7,460 nt of DNA from Desulfobacterales bacterium (lineage in GTDB: Bacteria > Desulfobacterota > Desulfobacteria > Desulfobacterales > C00003060), in the NCBI GenBank assembly GCA_020347085.1, contig CP070769.1:1433091-1440550 (forward strand). Direction: 5' to 3'. Made by a program: the position numbers and the translations under genes. Below are positions 1 to 5,251 of this stretch, piece after piece (within the stretch, counting starts at the first letter, position 1; every line of letters starts with the position of its first letter). The notes beneath the pieces were generated by a model. It was not told where the DNA came from and ran no database searches. It saw nothing but the letters and a program-made list of their open reading frames with translations.

Positions 1-177
1 GGTGATCTACCTTCCCATCCCTGAAAGTAGCCAGGGAAAGGACAACCTGAGCCATGAAAATGGCAGAGGCCCTGACTCAGTTCGAGGTCAGGGCTTGCTT
101 TGTTGACAAGGTATCTTCAGAGCGCGAAGATTGGAGGAGGGATAAGCTGATCAACTTCTTTTCCTCATCTCAAAAAT

Positions 178-465
178 ATGCAGAAAGCACTTGTCTACTG
201 CCGTGTCTCCACAGAAGAGCAGGCGGAAAGAGGATACTCCTTAGATGCGCAGGAGAAGCTGTGCCAGTCTTTTGCTATAAGCAGTGGCTACAAAGTAGCA
301 GGTGTTAGCCCCTTTGGTATGAAGCAACGTCTTCGTGTGATGATCGACGCAGGATTGCTTGCATGTGATAAGGTTGCCATCAACGGGGGCAAGAGAGGGC
401 TAATGCTCATTATGAGCCCCGCGGACATCCTGAAAGCAACGAATGCGGAGCCGATCGAACTGTGA
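178..465 (+). pseudogene. Chimeric ORF: serine recombinase N-terminus joined in frame to YbaK-like C-terminus
   Basis: A 95-codon ORF made of two unrelated pieces. Residues 1-41 (MQKALVYCRVSTEEQAERGY...) are the start of a serine recombinase catalytic domain. They include the YCRVST motif, with Arg9 and Ser11 as the expected catalytic pair, and the usual SLDAQ segment. From about residue 42 (GVSPFG...) to the end, including the segment DKVAINGGKRGL, the sequence reads like the C-terminal end of the YbaK/EbsC/ProX aminoacyl-tRNA deacylase domain. The join lies near base 300. Both families would carry a Gly-Val there, so a short-homology deletion is plausible (inference). The recombinase lacks its core and DNA-binding parts, and the YbaK part lacks the N-terminal half with its key lysine, so neither activity is expected. 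There is no good ribosome binding site close to the ATG. The hydrolase gene starts 12 bases after the stop. Confidence 0.72.
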
Positions 466-477
466 CAGTAGATTAAG

Positions 478-1239
478 ATGCCTGAAGTCGGTTTAAGTCG
501 AGGAATGATACACTACGAGAGTTACGGCGAAGGGCAACCCCTAATCGGTTTGCATGATGGGGCAGGTTCCAGCAAGGCCTGGAAAAAACAGATCGAAATT
601 TTTGCCACGTATTACCGCTTCATCATCTACGATCGTCTCGGATTTGGTCGATCTGAACCTCGTCTCTCTTACGAAGAAGGATACCTTGAGAATCGCGTAC
701 GTGAACTTGAGGAACTGGTAACAGACCTTGGTATTGACTCAGCACATCTGTGCGGGATGTGCGAAGGCGGGGCTGTAGCTCTCGCTTTCGCATCTTCATA
801 TCCTGACAGGGTGAAGACGTTAATACTCCAAAGTGTTGGCTATTACGGCACCGATGAAACCATTGCCCGGTGTGAGAGTTACTTTCAGCCTTGGTCTAAG
901 CTGGATGGATCGCTTCGAAACTGGCTCATCTATCACCATGGACAGGACTATGCCATGTTGAAATGGGAGGCGATCAGAAAAGCAAGACACTATGTTTGGA
1001 GTCAATCCTACGATTTAAGGCCAAGGTTTTCTCGTATGAAATCCCCGACGCTCATCATAGGAGGTGACAGGGATCCATTCTTTGACTTGGAACATCCCAT
1101 CGCTGCCTACCGGGGAATCAAGAACTCGGAATTGTGTATTGTCCCAGGGACTGGACACTTCCCTAACGAAGAAGCCCCAGCCATATTTGACAAAGTCATC
1201 CTATACTTCCTGAAAAGGCACAGGACACCCCCTATGTAG
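478..1239 (+). CDS. Alpha/beta hydrolase with a cysteine at the nucleophile position
   Basis: A 253-residue alpha/beta-hydrolase-fold protein, normal length for the MhpC-like group, probably cytoplasmic since no signal peptide is visible. Motifs in order: an oxyanion-hole HDGAG at 26-30, YDRLGFGRS at 51-59, the nucleophile elbow GMCEGG at 93-98, an acid in GGDRDP (Asp199 most likely) and GTGHFPNEE with His227. The elbow has Cys95 where most family members have Ser. Cys-Asp-His triads are known in dienelactone hydrolase, and scattered members of this superfamily have GxCxGG, so the enzyme may still be active; its substrate cannot be read from sequence. The ATG at 478 is preferred because the N-terminus then matches the family (short strand, IHYESYGEGQPL), although the ribosome binding site is poor, hinting at translational coupling to the ORF 12 bases upstream. 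It is followed after 13 bases by the aminotransferase gene and is probably co-transcribed with it. Confidence 0.9.
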   Translation: MPEVGLSRGMIHYESYGEGQPLIGLHDGAGSSKAWKKQIEIFATYYRFIIYDRLGFGRSEPRLSYEEGYLENRVRELEELVTDLGIDSAHLCGMCEGGAVALAFASSYPDRVKTLILQSVGYYGTDETIARCESYFQPWSKLDGSLRNWLIYHHGQDYAMLKWEAIRKARHYVWSQSYDLRPRFSRMKSPTLIIGGDRDPFFDLEHPIAAYRGIKNSELCIVPGTGHFPNEEAPAIFDKVILYFLKRHRTPPM

Positions 1240-1252
1240 GAGGAATTTTGTA

Positions 1253-2368
1253 ATGAAGGTGCCACTTTTAGACCTAAAGGCTCAATACCAGACCATCAAA
1301 GATGAGATTCTGGAAGCTACTCGGGAACTTTATGAAACCCAGCAGTTTATCCTGGGACCAGCGGTAAAGAAGCTGGAGGAACGGATTGCACTCTATTGCG
1401 ATGCCAAATATGCGGTGGGTGTATCATCTGGCACCGATGCCCTTCTGATAGCATTGATGGCTGCTGGCATTGGGCCCGGCGATGAGGTCATCACTTCACC
1501 CTATACGTTCTTCGCAACGGTAGCATCGATCGTACGCGTGGGCGCCAGGCCCGTTTTTTTGGATATCAAGAATGATACGTACAATATCGACCCCCAAGCA
1601 ATGAAGGATAAGATAACAAAGCTGACCAAAGCCATCATTCCTGTACATCTGTATGGTCAATGTTGCGACATGGATGCGATTTTGGAGATGGGTCACGCCC
1701 ATGACATCAAGGTCATTGAGGATGCAGCCCAGGCCATAGGTGCAGAGTATAAGGGGAGAAGGGCAGGGTCCATGGGTGATATGGGCTGTTTTTCGTTCTT
1801 TCCGTCCAAAAACCTGGGAGCCTTTGGTGATGGAGGAATGGTTACCACTTCTTCAGATACCTTGTATGAGCAGTTAATGCTTTTGCGGGTACATGGCTCA
1901 CATCCTAAATACTATCATAAGGTGGTTGGTGGAAACTTTCGCTTGGATACGCTTCAGGCAGCCATTATCCTTGTCAAGTTGCCTTATCTGGAACAGTGGA
2001 CCGAGGCACGTCAGAACAATGCCAAGCGTTATCGTGAACTTTTTCGCCGCGAAGGTTTGGATGGTTGGGTCAGTCTTCCGGTAGAAAAAGAGGATCGACA
2101 CATATACAATCAATTTGTTATTGCCGTTCAAAGTCGGAGGGATGAACTCAGGAGATTTCTGAATGAAGCTGACATCGGCACGGAGGTGTATTACCCGGTT
2201 CCTATGCACCTTCAACCCTGTTTTAAATATCTGAATGCCAATAAGGGTGATTTTCCAAAGGCAGAAGCCGCTGCAAGAAAGACCCTGGCGCTTCCGATCT
2301 TCCCAGAGCTAACTGATGAACAACAGGCATTCGTTGTCCAGAAAATTGGGGCGTTTTATTCATCGTAG
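1253..2368 (+). CDS. DegT/DnrJ/EryC1/StrS family PLP-dependent aminotransferase
   Basis: A 371-residue fold-type I aminotransferase of the sugar-aminotransferase family, which transfers an amino group, usually from glutamate, to a keto-sugar nucleotide for surface polysaccharide or amino-sugar synthesis. Visible hallmarks: the N-terminal VPLLDLKAQY, SGTDAL at 59-64 for cofactor phosphate binding, EDAAQ at 156-160 with Asp157 for the pyridine nitrogen, and SFFPSKNLGAFGDGG with Lys186 as the PLP-binding lysine. GNFRLDTLQAA at 227-237 and EVYYPVPMHLQ at 311-321 are typical of the family. Length is normal and the frame is intact. A strong ribosome binding site (AGGAGG, about 9 bases before the ATG) supports the start. 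It follows the hydrolase by 13 bases. No sugar dehydratase or acetyltransferase is in the window, so the pathway is undetermined. The close resemblance to WbpE/ArnB-like enzymes is from memory and does not fix the substrate. Confidence 0.95.
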   Translation: MKVPLLDLKAQYQTIKDEILEATRELYETQQFILGPAVKKLEERIALYCDAKYAVGVSSGTDALLIALMAAGIGPGDEVITSPYTFFATVASIVRVGARPVFLDIKNDTYNIDPQAMKDKITKLTKAIIPVHLYGQCCDMDAILEMGHAHDIKVIEDAAQAIGAEYKGRRAGSMGDMGCFSFFPSKNLGAFGDGGMVTTSSDTLYEQLMLLRVHGSHPKYYHKVVGGNFRLDTLQAAIILVKLPYLEQWTEARQNNAKRYRELFRREGLDGWVSLPVEKEDRHIYNQFVIAVQSRRDELRRFLNEADIGTEVYYPVPMHLQPCFKYLNANKGDFPKAEAAARKTLALPIFPELTDEQQAFVVQKIGAFYSS

Positions 2369-2428
2369 CCCCACAATCTCAAAATACCCTTGCATTTTGT
2401 TCTTTATGACGGTACCAAAGATAGCGGT

Positions 2429-2504
2429 GGGGATGTAGCTCAGTCGGGAGAGCGGTACGTTCGCAACGTACAGGTCGTGGGTTCGAATCCCATCATCTCC
2501 ACCA
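2429..2504 (+). tRNA. tRNA-Ala, anticodon CGC, CCA encoded
   Basis: A complete 76-base cloverleaf. The acceptor stem GGGGATG (2429-2435) pairs with CATCTCC (2494-2500) through a G-U pair at position 3-70, the alanine identity element. The D-stem GCTC/GAGC is present. The anticodon stem GTACG/CGTAC encloses the loop TTCGCAA with anticodon CGC at 2462-2464, which reads GCG. The T-arm GTGGG-TTCGAAT-CCCAT is intact. The discriminator is A2501 and CCA is encoded at 2502-2504. It lies 60 bases after the aminotransferase stop. An integrase relic on the opposite strand ends 7 bases past the 3' end, so this gene has probably served as an integration site. Confidence 0.97.
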
Positions 2505-2510
2505 AGAAGA

Positions 2511-2753
2511 TCAATTACTTACCTTCCATTTTGGAAGATAGTACACAATCCAATACTTGACCTTCTTTGACCGCTTTGCCCTGTCCAGATCCTCACCACA
2601 GGTTCAGACCTTGTTCTTTGTGGCCTCTTTCCTGTGGCAGATAGGACATTCAGGCAAAAATGGCCATTTTGAGTCACGTCCTTTAAGTTTTACTTTAATA
2701 ATGACATGAATTTTACGACTTACTAAAATTTTTTGTCTGACGGTTAGGTCCAT
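2511..2753 (-). pseudogene. Remnant of a tyrosine-type (phage/ICE) integrase, N-terminal part only
   Basis: Read on the minus strand from ATG 2753, with AAAGGAGG about 8 bases upstream as a strong ribosome binding site. The frame gives 49 residues beginning MDLTVRQKILVSRKI, hits TGA at 2604-2606, then continues open in the same frame for 30 codons to TGA at 2511-2513. The second part (CGEDLDRAKRSKKVKYWIVY) together with the earlier ECPICHRKE looks like the zinc-ribbon plus beta-strand N-terminus of Desulfobacterota site-specific integrases; the expected continuation would be a GKQRRE-like turn. One substitution (CGA to TGA) would explain the internal stop. All of the catalytic domain (R-H-R-Y) is missing. 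The truncated end abuts the tRNA-Ala 3' end, the usual place for such an element. The family call is from remembered similarity. Confidence 0.55.
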
Positions 2754-2828
2754 CACATAAGCCTCCTTTCTCTTCTTTGTGTAAGATTACTGAAGTTATA
2801 TCCGTATTTTATACCGAAAAATAGAGGG

Positions 2829-2857
2829 TTGACTTTAAAAAGGATTTGTGGCATTAG
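2829..2857 (+). promoter_or_regulatory. Weak sigma-70 promoter candidate for the structured leader
   Basis: TTGACT at 2829-2834, a 17-base spacer, then CATTAG at 2852-2857, which matches the -10 consensus at only three positions. It points toward the folded block at 2885-2986 and the gene at 3117. Suggestive only. Confidence 0.22.
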
Positions 2858-2879
2858 CACGCCAAACCTCTTTCAGCAT

Positions 2880-2942
2880 AAAAACCCCGAATCAGCGCCC
2901 TTCTCAACCCATAAGGCAGATTGGTGACGCCTGCGCTTCGGG
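2880..2942 (-). terminator. Bulged hairpin with a T-run on the minus strand
   Basis: CCCGAA (2886-2891) pairs with TTCGGG (2937-2942), and GCGC (2895-2898) with GCGC (2933-2936), leaving a TCA bulge. Inside, AGGC (2914-2917) pairs with GCCT (2929-2932). On the minus strand the stem is followed by TTTTT (2884-2880), so it could terminate leftward transcripts. On the plus strand it would be the upper domain of a leader RNA. No leftward gene ends here in this window. Confidence 0.45.
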
Positions 2943-2945
2943 TAA

Positions 2946-2986
2946 GCCTCTGGGGCTGCGGGTTACCTCTTCCCCGGAGGCTTTTT
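2946..2986 (+). terminator. Rho-independent terminator or attenuator hairpin
   Basis: GCCTCTGGGG (2946-2955) pairs with CCCCGGAGGC (2972-2981), ten pairs with one G-U, a 16-base loop and TTTTT at 2982-2986. GGTAA (2941-2945) could instead pair with TTACC inside the loop (2963-2967), which would compete with the terminator. The nearest complete + strand gene upstream is the tRNA ~440 bases away, so it may act in the leader of the gene at 3117 or end a short RNA. Confidence 0.65.
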
Positions 2987-3116
2987 GTTTGGCCCGCTTT
3001 CCGTTTGTTTGATGTATCCCTACGCATGAAATACAACCCTTTTCCTTGCAAAATACAGTGTTCACCCCGTTGCGCTGTGCTGCAATCTCGGTATTGTTTT
3101 GCTGAGGGCTCTGCGG

Positions 3117-3359
3117 ATGGAACACGACTTCAAAAACGGGATAGAAAAAATCATTGATCAGATCGAATGCCCGAAGGACTTTAGCTGCTACAAGCAGGGA
3201 TTTGAGAATCTCTGCAAAGCACAAGATGTAGGACTTGCATCACACCTGGTCTGCCGTGAAGAACATCCCCCTGAATGCCACTTCTCATGGGATGTTGGTT
3301 CTGCGTTTTATTGTACGTGCCCAGTTCGCGTCCACATCGCTAGGAAACTAAGCAAATAA
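3117..3359 (+). CDS. Small cysteine-rich protein of unknown function (paralogue 1)
   Basis: An 80-residue soluble protein with seven cysteines: C18, C24, C33, C46, C54, C66 and C68. The ATG at 3117 is chosen over the upstream TTG at 3099 because GAGGG lies about 8 bases before it. There is no signal peptide or membrane span. The core ECPKDFSCYKQGFENLCKAQ, then DVGL, and a tail with FYCTCPVRVHIARKL align with the protein encoded at 3582-3821; C33, C46, C54 and C66 fall at identical residue numbers in both, and the DxGL, (H/R)CxFS and V(R/H)(I/A)A-type positions are shared. The conserved Cys spacing suggests metal binding or disulfides (inference). Proteins of this look occur as unannotated small ORFs in deltaproteobacteria, from memory. 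It sits behind a folded leader with a terminator-like stem. Confidence 0.78.
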   Translation: MEHDFKNGIEKIIDQIECPKDFSCYKQGFENLCKAQDVGLASHLVCREEHPPECHFSWDVGSAFYCTCPVRVHIARKLSK

Positions 3360-3464
3360 CACCTCCCTTGTACCCATCCGTCACCCTTGCCTGAACGGGA
3401 TAGAATCACCCCCCTTTCTGATTGGGTGTTCCATAGTAATTTCCCCTTAAAGAAATGGTGTTTT

Positions 3465-3490
3465 ACCCTCAAGAAATCAGGGTTGCCCTG
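3465..3490 (+). promoter_or_regulatory. Two mutually exclusive short hairpins upstream of Cys-rich paralogue 2
   Basis: ACCCT (3465-3469) can pair with AGGGT (3479-3483), or CAGGG (3478-3482) can pair with CCCTG (3486-3490); the two share the same bases. They lie in the 222-base gap between the paralogues. TAAAAT at 3516-3521 resembles a -10 box but has no good -35. The rest of the gap shows no clear gene or terminator. Confidence 0.25.
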
Positions 3491-3581
3491 TATATGGTTC
3501 GGTTAAATTCTTGATTAAAATAAGCTCAGTCATCAGTTCTGAACGATGTCGGCCCATACACAATGCCAAAGGGGGTCATAG

Positions 3582-3821
3582 ATGGGAAAAGCCCTTATAG
3601 GGGAAACAGAAGAAACCATGCCTGCCGTAAAACTGCTCACAGAATGTAAACGCTTCAAGCCGGGAGTCGGGTTTACCTGTAAAGCAAAAGATATTGGACT
3701 CGACGCGTTTGTCCAGTGTCTGGAGGAAGATTCATTCAGATGTCCGTTCTCTGTGCGTTATTCTCATTCCTATTTCTGTAGATCTGCCGCTCGTGTCTAT
3801 GCCGCGAAGCTAAAGCGTTGA
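3582..3821 (+). CDS. Small cysteine-rich protein of unknown function (paralogue 2)
   Basis: A 79-residue protein with five cysteines (C22, C33, C46, C54, C66), no signal peptide and a basic tail (ARVYAAKLKR). The ribosome binding site AAAGGGGG, about 7 bases before the ATG, supports the start. It is a diverged paralogue of the protein at 3117-3359: TCKAKDIGL matches LCKAQDVGL, EEDSFRCPFS matches the EEHPPECHFS segment, and SYFCRSAARVYAAKL matches AFYCTCPVRVHIARKL. It lacks the Cys corresponding to C24 and has Ser in place of C68, so only a four-Cys core plus one upstream Cys is common to both. Function is unknown; a small metal-binding or redox protein is possible but unproven. A 48-residue membrane protein gene follows 56 bases later. 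Confidence 0.8.
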   Translation: MGKALIGETEETMPAVKLLTECKRFKPGVGFTCKAKDIGLDAFVQCLEEDSFRCPFSVRYSHSYFCRSAARVYAAKLKR

Positions 3822-3823
3822 AA

Positions 3824-3844
3824 AGGTGATCCACGGGACCACCT
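3824..3844 (+). other. Hairpin between paralogue 2 and the small membrane protein gene
   Basis: AGGTG (3824-3828) and TCC (3830-3832) pair with GGA (3836-3838) and CACCT (3840-3844), with one A-C mismatch and an ACG loop. No T-run follows, so it looks like an intercistronic stem that may stabilise or partly pause transcripts rather than terminate them. Confidence 0.4.
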
Positions 3845-3877
3845 CTACATTTACAAAAAAGCAAGGAGGCTTTGTCA

Positions 3878-4024
3878 ATGTCACTATTCGAAAACGTGAT
3901 TGCCTTATTTTTTCAACCCGATGTCATCAAGCTCCTAGCCAGTAGCTTTCTGATTCTAATTCTTTATTGGTTTGCGTTGGAGTTCTTCAGAAATCGCCAT
4001 CACAGAAGAGAAAAACAACCCTGA
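3878..4024 (+). CDS. Small single-span membrane protein, 48 residues
   Basis: ATG at 3878 has a strong ribosome binding site (AAGGAGG, about 8 bases upstream) and opens a 48-residue frame ending in TGA at 4022-4024. The N-terminus (MSLFENVIALFFQPDVIK) is amphipathic, one transmembrane helix spans about residues 18-37 (LLASSFLILILYWFALEFF), and the tail RNRHHRREKQP is strongly basic. The basic tail predicts that end stays in the cytoplasm. It follows the two Cys-rich genes in the same direction and a strong terminator starts 24 bases downstream, so it is likely the last gene of that unit. Its role is unknown; size and charge would also suit a holin-like, toxin-like or assembly-factor protein, none supported further. 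Confidence 0.7.
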   Translation: MSLFENVIALFFQPDVIKLLASSFLILILYWFALEFFRNRHHRREKQP

Positions 4025-4048
4025 TCCCGGATTTCCCGCAGCTCATAT

Positions 4049-4116
4049 AAGGCCATACGGTTCTTCCTACCCCCTCCTACAGGCACCCAAAAGAGAACCT
4101 TGTGGCCTTATTTTTT
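4049..4116 (+). terminator. Strong Rho-independent terminator
   Basis: AAGGCCATACGGTTCT (4049-4064) pairs with AGAACCTTGTGGCCTT (4094-4109) at 14 of 16 positions, a 29-base loop lies between, and TTTTTT follows at 4111-4116. It ends the transcript of the small membrane protein gene. Confidence 0.85.
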
Positions 4117-4136
4117 GCCCTTCCTTTTTTCTTCCC

Positions 4137-4406
4137 GATCAGCCCTTTCTTGCAGTGAATTACCCCGCCCACAGGGTGAGGTATTCAGGTTATGGTTTTC
4201 ATAAATTAAACATATTCTTGGAAGAAGGCGGCTTTCATCTGAATGACGTACCCTTTCGAACCGTCACTGATTTCGGAAGCTACCAAATCCCTTTTACTTC
4301 CGTCACAATGAGGCGAAGCGGTGTGCAGTTTGGAGAGTTGACGCATCATCAGATGTCTCAACTGGAAGGCTTGATCCAGAACAACACCATAGAGAGAGCG
4401 ACTTAA
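4137..4406 (+). pseudogene. PilZ-domain protein remnant (C-terminal half)
   Basis: An open frame runs through this stretch, but only the part from about 4137 looks like protein. The segment HKLNIFLEEGGFHLNDVPF, then TSVTMRRSGVQFGELT and SQLEGLIQNNT are typical of the C-terminal half of PilZ-domain proteins, which bind cyclic di-GMP. The N-terminal arginine motif (RxxxR) and the D/NxSxxG motif are absent. DQPFLAVNYPAHRV followed directly by RYSGYG suggests the strand carrying DISxGG was lost by an internal deletion (inference). No ATG in frame lies between the upstream terminator (ends 4116) and the domain, only GTG at 4155 and 4176, and there is no ribosome binding site. c-di-GMP binding is not expected. 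The family call rests on remembered similarity. Confidence 0.6.
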
Positions 4407-4435
4407 GAGCTAAGCCCACAATCCATTGTTAGTGA

Positions 4436-4475
4436 GTAAGGGCAGGGTCAGGATCGACTCTGTCCCTTTTCTTCT
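4436..4475. other. Hairpin after the PilZ remnant, possible terminator
   Basis: AAGGGCAGGGTC pairs with GACTCTGTCCCTT across a six-base loop (AGGATC) with one bulged T. It is followed by a mixed pyrimidine tract (TTCTTCT) rather than a clean T-run. It may be the old terminator of the PilZ gene. Confidence 0.35.
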
Positions 4476-4486
4476 ACAAAATGTCC

Positions 4487-4635
4487 ATATATTGTGTTTT
4501 AGGAGTTCACTCCGAGACTTATACTTATGCCATACAAGGTCTGAAAACCAGAAGCCGAAAAACTTGCCATTTCCAACTAATACCTCGAAATAAGACCTCA
4601 CAATAAATCGCCCACCAAGGCCAGAGCTGACGATT
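4487..4635. repeat. Diverged intergenic repeat, copy 1
   Basis: Shares ATATTGTGTTTT exactly (4489-4500) with 7172-7183. After an indel of about 30 bases, the block from ATGCCATA (4527) onward matches 7240 onward, including the GAAAAACTT stretch at 4557-4565 and the region around the TACC and AATAA-ACCTCA words. Identity over this block is roughly two thirds to three quarters by eye. Same orientation as copy 2. Confidence 0.6.
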
Positions 4636-4748
4636 TTAGGCTGCTGACAAGATTGTGTCACTTTATAGGGGCCCCATTCGGTAATCCGTTCTGCAAACCT
4701 TCTAACAGGGACATTAGAAGAACTTACCAATCTTTTATGAGTTTTTTC

Positions 4749-4777
4749 TTGACATGCAAGAGTCGCTATCTTAGGCT
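4749..4777 (+). promoter_or_regulatory. Candidate sigma-70 promoter for the cold-shock gene
   Basis: A perfect TTGACA (4749-4754), a 17-base spacer and TAGGCT (4772-4777), which keeps the first two and last bases of the -10 box. It would give a leader of about 175 bases. GGTTCT (4838-4843) and AGAACC (4851-4856) form a clean hairpin in that leader, and GCGT/ACGC around 4898-4916 could form another. Long folded leaders are known for cspA-type mRNAs. Confidence 0.35.
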
Positions 4778-4960
4778 GAAACATACGGTCCAATACCACC
4801 CTTCTATATCAGGGAGACGGATCTAGTACGCGAATTAGGTTCTCTGCTTTAGAACCCGCTTAAAAATCGATCTTTCGCCGTAGCGATGCGGTTTAGTAGC
4901 GTCTTCCAGAGTAACGCCTGACAAGCAGTACGAAACAATGAAGAAAGGAGGACAGTCGCT

Positions 4961-5161
4961 ATGGAAGAAGGAATCGTAAAGTGGTTTAACGATCGCAAGG
5001 GATTTGGCTTTATCGAGCGGGAGGATGGCGAGGACGTATTCGTTCATCACTCCGGCATTAGCGGGTCTGGATTTAAGACCCTTTCTGAAGGTGACCGGGT
5101 GACCTTTGATATAGAGCAGGGTACTAAAGGACCTTCGGCAAAGAACGTTACGAGGCTTTAG
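4961..5161 (+). CDS. CspA-family cold-shock domain protein
   Basis: A 66-residue single cold-shock domain, full length for the family. It has RNP1 as KGFGFI (13-18) and RNP2 as VFVHH (26-30), preceded by GIVKWFND with the conserved Trp8. It binds single-stranded RNA and DNA in the cytoplasm as an RNA chaperone or antiterminator. An AAAGGAGG ribosome binding site 10-12 bases before the ATG supports the start. The gene stands alone, with a long upstream leader and its own terminator 23 bases after the stop. Whether it responds to cold cannot be told, since many bacteria carry constitutive copies. Confidence 0.97.
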   Translation: MEEGIVKWFNDRKGFGFIEREDGEDVFVHHSGISGSGFKTLSEGDRVTFDIEQGTKGPSAKNVTRL

Positions 5162-5183
5162 CCCGAAGCTGTTCGATCAACAC

Positions 5184-5218
5184 AGGCATCTCGTCAAGAC
5201 AAGGCGAGATGCCTTTTT
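5184..5218 (+). terminator. Rho-independent terminator of the cold-shock gene
   Basis: AGGCATCTCG (5184-5193) pairs perfectly with CGAGATGCCT (5205-5214) across an 11-base loop, followed by TTTTT and a further T-rich stretch. Confidence 0.92.
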
Positions 5219-5251
5219 ATTTTGAAAAGTGTGCGAGAAGGAGAAATTTGA

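Larger units (their letters stand above)
4410..4799 (-). other. 129-codon open frame on the minus strand overlapping a diverged repeat; doubtful gene
   Basis: Begins at GTG 4799 with a first ATG five codons later and no clear ribosome binding site. The translation has no family I recognise. Its middle (GGRFIVRSYFEVLVGNGKFF) lies in a DNA repeat whose second copy, near 7270-7330, carries stops in the same frame (GGTFALRLFFTVAVTNRKFF, then a stop). Either a decayed gene exists in two copies or the frame is accidental. It also covers the probable cold-shock promoter. Confidence 0.2.

Noticed and set aside
54..308. Open frame starting at ATG 54 with an ordinary-looking first 40 residues
   Set aside because: Its second half overlaps the recombinase fragment in another frame, composition there is not protein-like, there is no good ribosome binding site, and I recognise no family.
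2390..2418. Promoter for the tRNA gene (TTGCAT ... TACCAA)
   Set aside because: The -10 matches only three of six bases and no alternative spacing is better; the tRNA may also be read through from the aminotransferase transcript.
2870..2970. Possible cyclic di-GMP-I (GEMM) riboswitch: CCAAACC, GACGC, AAGCC and GGGTTACC occur in the right order
   Set aside because: The first strand is CCAAACC rather than GGCAAACC, the gap to GACGC is about 50 bases instead of a short tetraloop stem, and GACGC is not directly followed by AAAGCC. Kept only as an unclassified folded leader.
2854..3224. Two overlapping minus-strand open frames across the structured block and the start of the Cys-rich gene
   Set aside because: They run through hairpins and the opposite strand of a better supported gene and have no ribosome binding site.
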